A stretch of 64,000 bases of DNA from Xylanibacter ruminicola (GTDB taxonomy: Bacteria > Bacteroidota > Bacteroidia > Bacteroidales > Bacteroidaceae), in assembly GCF_900142525.1 (NCBI RefSeq), contig NZ_FRBD01000003.1, forward strand, positions 62,001 to 126,000, read 5' to 3'. A program made the position numbers and the translations under genes. Each line of letters begins with the position of its first letter. Position 1 is the stretch's first letter. The notes under the pieces are model-generated. The model worked only from the letters and a program-made list of their open reading frames with translations, made no database searches and was not told the origin of the DNA. Of the stretch, positions 9,039-17,359 are shown in pieces.

Positions 9039-9122
9039 GAGAGCGACAAAGCTTCATGTTATTGATCTGTCGAGTGGGAGGTTAACTCCGTTGCTCGATA
9101 AACAGAATGAAGTGTCGCTCTC
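9039..9122. terminator. Long nested hairpin between convergent genes
   Basis: Arms GAGAGCGACA (9039-9048) and TGTCGCTCTC (9113-9122) pair perfectly. The structure continues inward with CTTCAT/ATGAAG, TCTGT/ACAGA, CGAG/CTCG and GGAG/CTCC closing a 5-base loop. The 3' arm of the first three helices is unbroken, while the 5' arm has bulges. It fills the gap between the 188-aa gene and prfH, so it probably ends transcription both ways. At 84 nt it is longer than an ordinary terminator. Confidence 0.6.
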
Positions 9123-9126
9123 TTTA

Positions 9127-9756
9127 TTATAAATCTCCTTTGAACTTTTTGACGGGATTACCACGTTCAAGAGTATTGTGGTTCATCCAGACATCATGTG
9201 TCTGCTGCAGTTGCTTTTCTTCTTCAATGGCAGAGAGCTTCATGATAAGACGCTCGCGAGCAAGTTTCTTGTTCTGCGTTTGAGAACGCTCATCTGATGC
9301 CAGCACAGTGGTGCCAGAAGGTACATGGATGGCTCTGACTGCAGTTTCCACTTTGTTGACATTCTGTCCTCCTGGGCCTGAAGAGCGCAAGGTTTCGTAT
9401 GAGATATCACGTTCATTTACTTTATCTGATTGGAGAGGCTTGAAGAAATGAACACCAACAAACCAGTTCTTGCGACGGTGCCAGGGACGGAAGGGGTTCT
9501 TCTGTGCCACCCAAAGCACAGAGCCTTCCCATTCGCCTTTTAACGAAGATATGTTTTCACCCTCTATAGCCAATGTCGCAGAAAACATGCAGCCATCATT
9601 GGGACCATCTTCATGCTCTACGATTTCTAGTGCATAGTTCAGACACTTTGCCTGCTCTACAATCTTGTTCATGATAAGTACCACTACTCGGCAGCACTCC
9701 ACAGGGCCTCGCCCTGATGTGATTTGAATATATTCCTTTTCCATATTATTCTTCAC
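9127..9756 (-). CDS. prfH: Peptide chain release factor-like protein PrfH
   Basis: 209 aa. Carries the class-I release factor peptidyl-hydrolase loop SSGPGGQNVNKV with GGQ at residues 129-131, but is far shorter than RF1/RF2 and lacks their stop-codon-reading region. This is the PrfH (RF-H) layout. Established knowledge: PrfH releases peptide from ribosomes stalled after cleavage of 16S rRNA in the decoding centre, and its partner RtcB religates the rRNA. The gene overlaps rtcB by 11 bp, so translation is probably coupled. The C-terminal Lys-rich tail (NPVKKFKGDL) is typical of this group. Confidence 0.9.
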   Translation of the reverse strand: MKNNMEKEYIQITSGRGPVECCRVVVLIMNKIVEQAKCLNYALEIVEHEDGPNDGCMFSATLAIEGENISSLKGEWEGSVLWVAQKNPFRPWHRRKNWFVGVHFFKPLQSDKVNERDISYETLRSSGPGGQNVNKVETAVRAIHVPSGTTVLASDERSQTQNKKLARERLIMKLSAIEEEKQLQQTHDVWMNHNTLERGNPVKKFKGDL

Positions 9757-11143
9757 TCATTCTTACAATACGTGGGATAATCTTCCCTTCAATGTTAATT
9801 AAATCATGTTGTGAATCCATCACCTGATGGATGTCCTTATAAGCCTGTGGCGCTTCCTCGGTTGTTCCACCAAGTAGCATCACGTTGTGCTCTGCAAGAT
9901 ACTTCTTCAGTGCATGACGGCTGATGCTGTTTCTTGCATCAAGACGCGACATGGTTCTGCCGGCTCCATGCGAAGCGGAGAAGAGAGAGCCAGCGCAACC
10001 TTTACCTGAGACGATAAATCCAGGTGTGGCCATACTGCCTGGGATAATACCCAACTCACCCTGATGGGCTGGTGTCGCACCCTTTCGATGGATGATGGTT
10101 GATCTACCGTCAGGAAGATGATTGCGCCATGCAAAGTTGTGATGATTGCTCAAATTTGCCAACACCTTTAGTCTTAAGGCTTTTGCCACATTGTAGTGGA
10201 TGCATTCATGATTGGCAGTTGAATATTCACCAGCTATCTGCATACACCTCCAATATTCTTCGCCAGCCTCACTATTCAGGCTGAGCCATGCGAATGGACC
10301 TGCCTGACGTGGAAGACGGCATGTCTCCTTGGCAACTCCTGTATAATAATCGGCGATAGCAGCACCAAGGCCACGGCTGCCAGAATGGCTTAGGATACCA
10401 ACATAACTGTCCATTGGAAGCCCGAAAACATTATTGCGTGGAAGTCCTATCTCGCAGATATCTACGAAATGATTCCCCTTGCCGCTGGTTCCCAGCTGGC
10501 GAACGGCTTTCTCCCGTAGATTCTTCAAAATAGGAATCTCACGAAATTCGCTCTTGTCTAAGAGTGGATGATACTGCTTGAAGGGAAGGATGCCATCAAG
10601 TCCAAAAGCCGTGTTGTTTTGCAATGCCTCAATAGCCCTGTCGTGATGCTTTTCTATAAAGTCAACACCAGCATCGAGAATCGTCAGACTCATACGACAG
10701 GCGATGTCTTTTCCTACAGCATAAGGAATCACCACATCATCCGTAGTTGCCAGAACGCCACCAATAGGAAGGCCATAACCAGCACAACCATCAGGCATCA
10801 AGGCCCCGGATAATGTAATAGGCAGTCTCATCGCCATCTCTATTTGTGAGATGGATAGCTGGTCAATATGGTCTTTGCCATAGATAGTGTATGGTAAAGG
10901 TGAGTCACGCAGTTCATAAGTGGTTGTCTCTACTTTCGTTGGGGAGAGAACTTCTGCAAGTTTCCCCCATATTGTGTCTTTTTTATATCTCTCAGGAGAC
11001 TGTGAAATGTCTTGTAACAGGTGGATGATTTCCTCCTGAGTATGATGTTTGCAATGCTTGGCTACCAACTCTATCGCGAGACTTCTGGCGACATTGTTAG
11101 TATACCCTAATTTGCTTAATTCTTTTGGTTTAATATTGCCCAT
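9746..11143 (-). CDS. rtcB: RNA-splicing ligase RtcB
   Basis: 465 aa, full length for the PrfH-linked RtcB branch. Metal-site motifs are present in order: GKDIACRM near 143 (Asp, Cys), GKGNHFVDI, SHSGSRG and NHHNFAW. The guanylylated His is in SHGAGRTMSR near 390. RtcB joins 2',3'-cyclic-phosphate and 5'-OH RNA ends using GTP and manganese. The operon partner PrfH points to repair of ribosomes cut by ribotoxins rather than tRNA splicing. The gene has its own promoter (11310) and a roughly 160-nt structured leader. Confidence 0.95.
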   Translation of the reverse strand: MGNIKPKELSKLGYTNNVARSLAIELVAKHCKHHTQEEIIHLLQDISQSPERYKKDTIWGKLAEVLSPTKVETTTYELRDSPLPYTIYGKDHIDQLSISQIEMAMRLPITLSGALMPDGCAGYGLPIGGVLATTDDVVIPYAVGKDIACRMSLTILDAGVDFIEKHHDRAIEALQNNTAFGLDGILPFKQYHPLLDKSEFREIPILKNLREKAVRQLGTSGKGNHFVDICEIGLPRNNVFGLPMDSYVGILSHSGSRGLGAAIADYYTGVAKETCRLPRQAGPFAWLSLNSEAGEEYWRCMQIAGEYSTANHECIHYNVAKALRLKVLANLSNHHNFAWRNHLPDGRSTIIHRKGATPAHQGELGIIPGSMATPGFIVSGKGCAGSLFSASHGAGRTMSRLDARNSISRHALKKYLAEHNVMLLGGTTEEAPQAYKDIHQVMDSQHDLINIEGKIIPRIVRMSEE

Positions 11144-11309
11144 AAATGAATATAATTACTACGCAGGCCTACACGCGTACCTGCAGGATTAATACTCCGC
11201 AACCAGAAGGTTGCAGTCACCTAAACTCTGTGGGGATTTATACTTACTTTATACTCATTCGTGTGACCCTTTCTCTGATGATTAAAGGGTTCAACAATAT
11301 TTTCGGCTG
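11144..11309 (-). promoter_or_regulatory. Structured 5' leader of rtcB-prfH
   Basis: Minus-strand leader between the promoter box at 11310 and the rtcB ATG. It can form GCAACC/GGTTGC (4-base loop), a GCAGG/CCTGC hairpin close to the start codon, and a longer-range GTCAC/GTGAC pairing. No conserved riboswitch is recognised. An open frame on the plus strand across it looks spurious. Confidence 0.4.
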
Positions 11310-11317
11310 CAAAGTTA
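11310..11317 (-). promoter_or_regulatory. -7 box for rtcB-prfH
   Basis: Minus strand TAACTTTG followed by CAGC; matches TAnnTTTG, 167 bp before the ATG at 11143. Confidence 0.5.
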
Positions 11318-11383
11318 ATCATTTTTATTTGAATTACATCAATTATTCTATACTTTTTTGAAAGGGTTAGTATAAGGTATGAA

Positions 11384-12145
11384 TTATATAGTGATTATTT
11401 TATCTGGAACAAAATTCTTGTGTTCGTTGGCAAATACGTAGCCAAGTTGATTGCAGACACATGGAGTAGAACCGATGACTTTATCAATATTCCTATGAGA
11501 ATGGCCATATATCCAGTAATCTATTCCACTATCCTTAATGAAGTCATCGTGTTCTACGGTAAATGCTCCATTCAGCTCACTTCCTTCAAACTCTGGAGCG
11601 CATAATTGGAACGAGGGAACGTGATGAGTGATAACAACCTTATGCTTCGCTGTACTTTCTTCTACCGCATTCTTGATAAATTGAAAGCATCTATCATGCT
11701 CCAGATTGAAATCAAAATATGTGAGTACTCTGTCACCATACATAATACGATGGAAATCGGTCACACATTGTTGAGTGTACGGTGCATGCTCTTTTCGTAT
11801 GATAGCCCATAAAGTTGACAGAATAAAATCAACATCATCTATTCTTACCACCTTATTATAATAAAAATGTATATTCTCCCGGATTTCGCTTTCATCTCCA
11901 TCATTCATTGTTGACAAGTCGTAATACTTGTAAAACTCATGGTTACCAGGAACGACAAGCACTTGCTGGTAATTATCAGATGCCCAGTCCCAGAAAGGAT
12001 GATTCTGGTAATTTTGATCTCCTAAATAGCCAATATCACCAGCAAGAATAAGAATTTCACCAGATACCTTTAAAGGCTGTTCTCGCAAAAAACGCCAATT
12101 ATCGGCAAATTCCAAATGAAGATCTGAAGCATATTGTACTCTCAT
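11384..12145 (-). CDS. Metallophosphoesterase
   Basis: 253 aa. Family blocks in order: SDLHLEF at residues 7-13, LAGDIGYL near 34, VPGNHEFY near 70, THHVPS near 170 and YGHSHRN near 213. All metal ligands are present, so the enzyme should be active. The sequence is of the cytoplasmic calcineurin-like type with no signal peptide, and is not close to the shorter one at 4017. Substrate unknown. Single-gene unit with its own promoter 15 bp before the ATG. Confidence 0.85.
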   Translation of the reverse strand: MRVQYASDLHLEFADNWRFLREQPLKVSGEILILAGDIGYLGDQNYQNHPFWDWASDNYQQVLVVPGNHEFYKYYDLSTMNDGDESEIRENIHFYYNKVVRIDDVDFILSTLWAIIRKEHAPYTQQCVTDFHRIMYGDRVLTYFDFNLEHDRCFQFIKNAVEESTAKHKVVITHHVPSFQLCAPEFEGSELNGAFTVEHDDFIKDSGIDYWIYGHSHRNIDKVIGSTPCVCNQLGYVFANEHKNFVPDKIITI

Positions 12146-12159
12146 GTCTTTTTTTGATG

Positions 12160-12167
12160 CAAAGATA
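12160..12167 (-). promoter_or_regulatory. -7 box for the 253-aa metallophosphoesterase
   Basis: Minus strand TATCTTTG followed by CATC, 15 bp upstream of the ATG at 12145, giving a very short leader. Confidence 0.55.
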
Positions 12168-12252
12168 GTAAGAAAAAAAAGAAATAGAAATCAATTTGAG
12201 GAAAAGGTATGAAACAATGCCATTATGGTATAAATTCGGGATGTTACTCCTT

Positions 12253-12846
12253 TTACTTATCTTCATCATCATTCATTCGACAGATTCGATGTGTTTCTTT
12301 GCGGGCCTCGCGCCAGCGGGGAAAATACTTGTCCATGAGGGCATGGAAACGGGCATTGTGGCTTGGCTCCAAGAGGTGGCATAGTTCATGAACTACGACG
12401 TGTTCGACACACCATTTCGGCAACAGTAGGACGTAGGCCGAAATGCAGATGCTTCGGTCTTTCACGTTGCACTGGCCCCAGCGCGAGATAGTGGGCTTAT
12501 AATAAACGATGCTTGGTTTAACTCCCATCTCCTTGGCATGCTTTTCCATCATCGGATCCACCAGTGCCTTCAACCGTTTCAATGCTTCGTCTGCTTGGGC
12601 GCGAGTGGTCAGTGGCAGCTTGTTGAAGAACTCTGCCCGTTGCTTCTGACGCTCGTAGGTCTTCTTTCTCGCCTCGTTGATCCAGTCTTTATGCTCCTCG
12701 ATGAATGTGATCACTTTCTCGCGAGGCATTCCGATAGGTGCCGACACATGCACGTCGCCATTCTTCACGATGCGCATCGACAACCGACTTGTCCGTCTGT
12801 ACGTTACTTGAATCGCCATCTCTTCTTTTGTTATACGTCTGGCCAC
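12253..12846 (-). CDS. YgjP-type M48-like metallopeptidase
   Basis: 197 aa. Contains VVVHELCHLLEPSHN near residue 150 (HExxH zinc motif) followed by the third ligand region NARFHALMDKYFPRW, and the upstream SRWGQCN block. This is the DUF45/YgjP family. Members resemble minimal gluzincin peptidases; a nucleotide-hydrolysing activity has also been reported for the E. coli member, so the reaction here is uncertain. Its start overlaps the end of dinB by 16 bp, so the two are co-expressed, together with the 116-aa protein upstream. Confidence 0.85.
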   Translation of the reverse strand: MARRITKEEMAIQVTYRRTSRLSMRIVKNGDVHVSAPIGMPREKVITFIEEHKDWINEARKKTYERQKQRAEFFNKLPLTTRAQADEALKRLKALVDPMMEKHAKEMGVKPSIVYYKPTISRWGQCNVKDRSICISAYVLLLPKWCVEHVVVHELCHLLEPSHNARFHALMDKYFPRWREARKETHRICRMNDDEDK

Positions 12847-13919
12847 GGCTCAAATTCCAATTCCAGCTCAATCCATTGATTATCTTCTTGTGGTGTGACA
12901 CTCTTTTGATTGGAAACGCCCAACCCTAACAGACGGATGGGGTGGGAGTGGAACTCCACTTGCTGCATAAGCTGTTTGGCCAATGGAAGGATCTCGTCTT
13001 TGGTGCGGAGAATGTGATCTACAGTGATGCTGCGGGTTATTTGCTGAAAGTCCAGGAACTTCACCTTCAGTGTTAGGGTGCGGCCTTCGAAGTCGTTCTT
13101 CTCGATGCGCCTGACGAGCTCAAGTACCGTATGATACAGGTGGATGGTGACGGCGGCATTTTCGCTGATGTCCGACTCAAAGGTCTGTTCACAGCTGACA
13201 CTCTTCCGCTCCCATTCAGAAATCACAGGCCGGTTATCGATGCCTCGTGAGAAATCATAGAACACCTGTCCCATCTTGCCGAACTCCTGCGTCAGTCGGC
13301 TCAGCGACATGTTTCTTAGGTCAAGACCCGTGAAGATACCCATGCGGTGCATCTTTTCGGCAGTCTTTTGGCCAACACCCCAAATCTTCTCTATCTTCAG
13401 TTGTGCGATGAAGTCTAATGCCCTGTCAGGATGAATCACCGTCAGCCCGTCGGGTTTACGCCAGTCGGAGGCAATCTTCGCCAGGAACTTGCAGTAGCTC
13501 ACGCCTGCCGATGCCGTCAGTCCTGTCGTCTCACGGATGCGCTGCTTGATTTCACGGGCTATGTCAACGCCCAGTTCGATACCTTTCTTATTCTCTGTGA
13601 CATCGAGGAAAGCTTCATCAAGCGAGATAGGCTCAATCAAATCGGTATAGTCATGGAAGATGCCGTGCAACTGAGCCGACACCTCCTTATACCGTTGGAA
13701 GTGCGGCTCTACGATAATCAGTTGCGGACAAAGACGTTTGGCCACCTGAATGGACTGTGCCGAATGCACTCCGAACCGTCGGGCCTCGTAGCTGGCTGTT
13801 GCCACCACACCACGTTCGGCATCGTGTCCAACCGCTATCGGCTTGCCCTTCAGTTCCGGATTGTCTCGCTGCTCCACAGCGGCAAAGAACTGGTCCATAT
13901 CAATATGGATGACCTTCAT
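12831..13919 (-). CDS. dinB: DNA polymerase IV (Y-family)
   Basis: 362 aa, normal length. HIDMDQFFAAVEQ at the N-terminus (first catalytic Asp), YEARRFGV, and SLDEAFLDVT with the catalytic Asp-Glu pair near 103. Then a helix-hairpin-helix with KIWGVGQKTA and the little-finger domain up to the C-terminus. The extreme C-terminus lacks a recognisable beta-clamp-binding QxxLF. It performs error-prone synthesis past damaged bases. Sits in a three-gene unit with a 116-aa unknown protein and the YgjP-type protein. Confidence 0.95.
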   Translation of the reverse strand: MKVIHIDMDQFFAAVEQRDNPELKGKPIAVGHDAERGVVATASYEARRFGVHSAQSIQVAKRLCPQLIIVEPHFQRYKEVSAQLHGIFHDYTDLIEPISLDEAFLDVTENKKGIELGVDIAREIKQRIRETTGLTASAGVSYCKFLAKIASDWRKPDGLTVIHPDRALDFIAQLKIEKIWGVGQKTAEKMHRMGIFTGLDLRNMSLSRLTQEFGKMGQVFYDFSRGIDNRPVISEWERKSVSCEQTFESDISENAAVTIHLYHTVLELVRRIEKNDFEGRTLTLKVKFLDFQQITRSITVDHILRTKDEILPLAKQLMQQVEFHSHPIRLLGLGVSNQKSVTPQEDNQWIELELEFEPWPDV

Positions 13920-13922
13920 CTA

Positions 13923-14273
13923 CTAAATCCCCATAGCTTTGACGAGTCTGTCTAATTCTGGGTTCTCTTCAGGCGACGTGATATTGAGTGCTCCATCGTC
14001 TGGAGCCTCGAAGCTCACGCTTGGAGCGGCACCGGCATTATTGGCTTCTTCTAGGAAATCTTTGATTTCGGTTTCATTCTTTCCGTTCATGATCAGTGCT
14101 GCCATAATACATGACATCACATCGGTTCTGAGACCTTTTTCCTTCATATCCTGAAGTTGCTCCTTGCTGATCGTGAATGACACATTATAGTATTCGACGG
14201 CCATATTACCACCAATCTCATTGGCCAAATCTGCCAATTGTACCTCGTATGGATCTTGTTTCTTATTATTCAT
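13923..14273 (-). CDS. Unknown acidic protein, 116 aa
   Basis: No family recognised. Cytoplasmic, acidic, with a predicted helical centre (DVMSCIMAALIMNGKNETEI) and a flexible Pro/Asp/Glu C-terminus. First gene of the unit with dinB (gap 3 bp), with a promoter at 14299. Position suggests co-regulation with dinB but no damage-response operator was seen. Confidence 0.65.
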   Translation of the reverse strand: MNNKKQDPYEVQLADLANEIGGNMAVEYYNVSFTISKEQLQDMKEKGLRTDVMSCIMAALIMNGKNETEIKDFLEEANNAGAAPSVSFEAPDDGALNITSPEENPELDRLVKAMGI

Positions 14274-14298
14274 ACCATCTTATATTTTTAAACGAGGG

Positions 14299-14306
14299 CA
14301 AAGGTA
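14299..14306 (-). promoter_or_regulatory. -7 box for the 116-aa/dinB/YgjP unit
   Basis: Minus strand TACCTTTG, 26 bp before the ATG at 14273. Confidence 0.6.
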
Positions 14307-14402
14307 CGAAAAATGCCTCAATTACGATGCACCCGCCATCAAGAGAAAGATAGTTTTTATGCTAAATTAGTTAAATCACGCATTTTTCCGCTAAATAATC
14401 AC

Positions 14403-14410
14403 TATCTTTG
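14403..14410 (+). promoter_or_regulatory. -7 box for the 42-aa/268-aa/TPR operon
   Basis: Plus strand TATCTTTG followed by CAG, 45 bp before the ATG at 14455. It is divergent from the box at 14299. Confidence 0.6.
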
Positions 14411-14454
14411 CAGTCCGATTAGATAGTAATAGTCAATAGTAAGATACAAGATAT

Positions 14455-14583
14455 ATGAAACAAGAATATGCCAGGGTATCTGTAGAAATGCCCGAAAACG
14501 ATACAAAGAAGACTCTCCATCATGAGCTGACATACGAGGTTGAGAACCCCGATATCAAGGACGAATACACTGTGAAATTCTGA
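14455..14583 (+). CDS. Small protein, 42 aa, first gene of the TPR operon
   Basis: Begins MKQEYARVSVEMPEN and ends in DEYTVKF. It is the first ATG after a good promoter and ends 9 bp before the next gene. The sequence alternates like a pair of beta strands (RVSVEM, ELTYEV), with acidic linkers. No family is recognised. It could be a small partner of the 268-aa protein or a leader peptide. The antisense 221-aa frame at 14419-15084 is judged a shadow. Confidence 0.5.
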   Translation: MKQEYARVSVEMPENDTKKTLHHELTYEVENPDIKDEYTVKF

Positions 14584-14592
14584 TGACCACTC

Positions 14593-15399
14593 ATGACGGA
14601 AGACGAAAGCAAGAAGGTACGGGTAGAACTTGACCACGAGCAGAAGGTGATTCGCCTTGGCTGCTTTTTCTATGACCTCAAAGGAGTGCTGATAGCAGAA
14701 GCCACCGAAGAGGACAAGAAGAAATACTACTGCGACAGGTTTATGACCTATCCCATCGTTGATGATGACTGGGCTGTCCGTGAAGACGATTGCCTGAAAG
14801 ATGGCATTGCTGCACTGACTATCGGCAAGAAAGGTGATACTATACCCCTGATTAAGCTCAGCGAGGTTCTCGACCTTAACGTAGATGAACGTAGCGGTGA
14901 CTATTCTGACATTCTCATCGATGTTGAACGTCATGGCATCACCGTTTCCAATCGTCAGGAAGATAACCCGCAGGAAGAACTCCCTGAGACAATTACGCTT
15001 GAAATAGACAGAATGAAGAATCCGGATACCTTTCGCGTATATTCTGAGTGGAAAGGGTATTACATTCCTCACAGGTACTGCCATGTCGGAAAAGACGGCA
15101 AGTTGTATGATGGTACAGAGGTGAAGGAGAACGAGACAAAAGGCCCGTATTCAAGCATGGTCTATCAGCTTGCAAATGATGTCAAAGGTCTCTCTTGGTT
15201 CTTCAACAATCAACGTCTGAAGGTTCGTTGCCTGGCTGCCAGGTCCTATGATGAGTCTGAGACTGAAGCTGACAGGTGCATACCCGATGACTGGCATCAG
15301 GCTGTCAAGACGCTGGAGGATGATGTTAACAGCGAGATACAGCGTATGCGGGATGAATATCCTGATGACTATTACCGTTCTAAACGCCCCATCGTATAA
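14593..15399 (+). CDS. Unknown protein, 268 aa
   Basis: Charged cytoplasmic protein with no signal peptide or transmembrane segment. The first 110 residues look beta-rich (VRVELDHEQKVIRLGCFFYD and similar); residues about 180-268 are helical. No motif is recognised. It lies in one operon with the 42-aa protein before it and the TPR protein 2 bp after it, so they probably act together. Confidence 0.7.
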   Translation: MTEDESKKVRVELDHEQKVIRLGCFFYDLKGVLIAEATEEDKKKYYCDRFMTYPIVDDDWAVREDDCLKDGIAALTIGKKGDTIPLIKLSEVLDLNVDERSGDYSDILIDVERHGITVSNRQEDNPQEELPETITLEIDRMKNPDTFRVYSEWKGYYIPHRYCHVGKDGKLYDGTEVKENETKGPYSSMVYQLANDVKGLSWFFNNQRLKVRCLAARSYDESETEADRCIPDDWHQAVKTLEDDVNSEIQRMRDEYPDDYYRSKRPIV

Positions 15400-15401
15400 G
15401 T

Positions 15402-16661
15402 ATGCCCGAGATTAAGAAAGAAACAATGGAGAACTACCTTCAGCTGGCACGTGACGCTGTTAAGCAGAAGGACTATGATACTGCCACCGACCATCTGATC
15501 TCTGTCCTACAGTTCGACAGCAGCAACAGTGAGGCTTTCGGCATCATGGGCGACATGGCGTTCTATAAGAAAGACCTCAATACCGCCGAAGGCTACTATC
15601 TCCGACGACTCGAACTTACCCCTGAGAGCTACGAGGCCCACAAGGATATGGGACGCTTGTATCTGGAGCGTTGCGAATACGATAGTGCTATTGAGGAGTT
15701 CAAAACAGCCCTGCAATGCGATAAAGATCATGGTGACCCCTATCTGTATATCGCCTCCATCTATTACAATCTCGGACGATACGATGAAGCCTACGAATGG
15801 CTATACCGTCAGGTATTTGAACTCAAAGCCGAGCAGCCCCAGTCCGATAGGGATTTGTACAATCAGGCGTATTATGGCGTTTCCTATGCCATCAGCCAGA
15901 ACAAGTCCATCGATGAACTCGATGACCTCATTGGTCAGATGGAATCTAAGTACAATGTCACCATTTCAACGCAGCTCGTCGTTAATCCCGATGCACCACT
16001 GATGCCCTTCCGCAAGACAGGCGAACGGAGTTATGAAATCGACTACGACCTCGACTCTGGCGACAAGTTCTATGAAGTCCTGAGTTCATTACTACTGCTG
16101 GACAACCATCTTGGAGGAGAGCACTTCGACTTCCATCATTTCCTGATGCCTACGGAAGAGGGGAGAGAACAGTTTGAAGCCATGACAAGAAACACCATGG
16201 ATGCTGACTCTACGCTGTCTATGGCCGATTTGCTCAACTATCTGGTGGTGGACATCCGAACAAGTCTGATTCGTATTTATACCGATGAAGTCATGCACAT
16301 CACCCCGGAGTTTAAGAAATACCGCCCTGTGCAATGGCTCGGAATGGGTAATGCCATCGCTCAATCCTATGGCTATATCACGAAACTGGAGCGTATTCAT
16401 GCCCCCCGGCTTGTCATCTACACCCACAAAGTGCTGTTGTACCTGAAGTCGGTACAGCTCTTTGAATATTTCAAGGCCTGCGACAAGAGAATAGATTTCA
16501 CATCCCAACTCGTTGAGCACAAGATGGGATGCGCCATCTATAATGAGCATATCAATATGAAGAATCAGGCAAAGCGCCGTGACTGGATGGCATTCTACAA
16601 GTCGTTTGTCAATCAGATCTGCCCCGTCCTCCGCTATTACGTGAAGCTTGAGGAGATATAG
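15402..16661 (+). CDS. Tetratricopeptide-repeat protein, 419 aa
   Basis: Residues about 10-160 hold three to four TPR units (YLQLARDAVKQKDYDTA, AFGIMGDMAFYKKDLNTAEG, AHKDMGRLYLERCEYDSAIE, PYLYIASIYYNLGRYDEAYE). The C-terminal 220 residues are helical and not recognised. No signal peptide, so probably a cytoplasmic scaffold. Last gene of the trio; the stop runs straight into the perfect hairpin at 16661. Confidence 0.8.
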   Translation: MPEIKKETMENYLQLARDAVKQKDYDTATDHLISVLQFDSSNSEAFGIMGDMAFYKKDLNTAEGYYLRRLELTPESYEAHKDMGRLYLERCEYDSAIEEFKTALQCDKDHGDPYLYIASIYYNLGRYDEAYEWLYRQVFELKAEQPQSDRDLYNQAYYGVSYAISQNKSIDELDDLIGQMESKYNVTISTQLVVNPDAPLMPFRKTGERSYEIDYDLDSGDKFYEVLSSLLLLDNHLGGEHFDFHHFLMPTEEGREQFEAMTRNTMDADSTLSMADLLNYLVVDIRTSLIRIYTDEVMHITPEFKKYRPVQWLGMGNAIAQSYGYITKLERIHAPRLVIYTHKVLLYLKSVQLFEYFKACDKRIDFTSQLVEHKMGCAIYNEHINMKNQAKRRDWMAFYKSFVNQICPVLRYYVKLEEI

Positions 16662-16704
16662 AATTGAGATTGCCTTCGACATGGCGCGAAGGCAATCTCA
16701 ATTC
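16661..16704. terminator. Perfect 18-bp hairpin, bidirectional terminator, repeat copy 1
   Basis: GAATTGAGATTGCCTTCG (16661-16678), an 8-base loop, then the exact complement at 16687-16704. It fills the whole gap between the convergent TPR and GNAT genes. A near copy in the other orientation is at 20993-21036, so it is also a repeated palindrome. No long T-run follows. Confidence 0.7.
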
Positions 16705-17342
16705 TAGTTAGCCAGCAGCATCTTTTTCACGCTCCAACTTCGCATCGTCTTCCCGTTATAAGTAAACTCCCGCTCATCGAACACCTCATAACCGCATCTT
16801 TTATAAAAAGCGATGTTTTTATCTGAGTTCGTGAAGAGCACAAGTTCCCTGCCACCTTGTGTCCGGATGTAATCCTCAATGTAGGCAATGAACTGCTTTC
16901 CGATGCCGATGCCATGTGCTGACGGATCAACCGTGATTGAACTGAGATACCAGATTTCTGTTCCCGTAGCCTGATATTCGTGGCAAGGCTTGCCTGCTGC
17001 TGCATCCATTGCCAGCCAGTCATCCAGCCGCTGTCTGTTGACTCCACGATATACCAAAGGCCAGCCATGTATCAGATACTGAAAGTCTGACGGCTTTTTG
17101 TAATCCGGCGCATTGATTTGAGCCACAGCCACCAGTTCACCATTCATCTTAACCACCAGATAGTGCGTCCTTTTGAAGTTTGTCAGATACTCCCGATGGA
17201 CAACGCCTCCGAGTACCTTTCTCCGCTCTTCCAAGTCGGGGAAGTAGTTCGTAAAGTACTCATAGTCCTCGAAAGCCCTGCCCACCAGTCGGACAGCAGC
17301 CCTCAGTTCATTTCGTTTCAGTATGTTGAAATCAACAGTCAT
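16704..17342 (-). CDS. GNAT-family N-acetyltransferase
   Basis: 212 aa. The acetyl-CoA-binding motif A is SSITVDPSAHGIGIGKQFI near residue 140, followed by motif B with LFTNSDKNIAFYKRCGYEVFDE. The acceptor substrate is unknown. The N-terminal 100 residues have the usual GNAT helices (LVGRAFEDYEYFTNYF). It probably starts at 17342, 17 bp after the stop-side of the M15 lipoprotein gene, and may be co-transcribed with it. Confidence 0.85.
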   Translation of the reverse strand: MTVDFNILKRNELRAAVRLVGRAFEDYEYFTNYFPDLEERRKVLGGVVHREYLTNFKRTHYLVVKMNGELVAVAQINAPDYKKPSDFQYLIHGWPLVYRGVNRQRLDDWLAMDAAAGKPCHEYQATGTEIWYLSSITVDPSAHGIGIGKQFIAYIEDYIRTQGGRELVLFTNSDKNIAFYKRCGYEVFDEREFTYNGKTMRSWSVKKMLLAN

Positions 17343-17359
17343 TGTTTTAACTGTTCATA

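Noticed and set aside
11146..11361. Plus-strand ORF before rtcB
   Set aside because: Crosses the rtcB leader and promoter box; no conserved features.
14419..15084. 221-aa open frame on the minus strand
   Set aside because: Antisense to the 42-aa and 268-aa genes, which have a promoter, tight spacing and an operon context; the antisense product is hydrophobic low-quality sequence.
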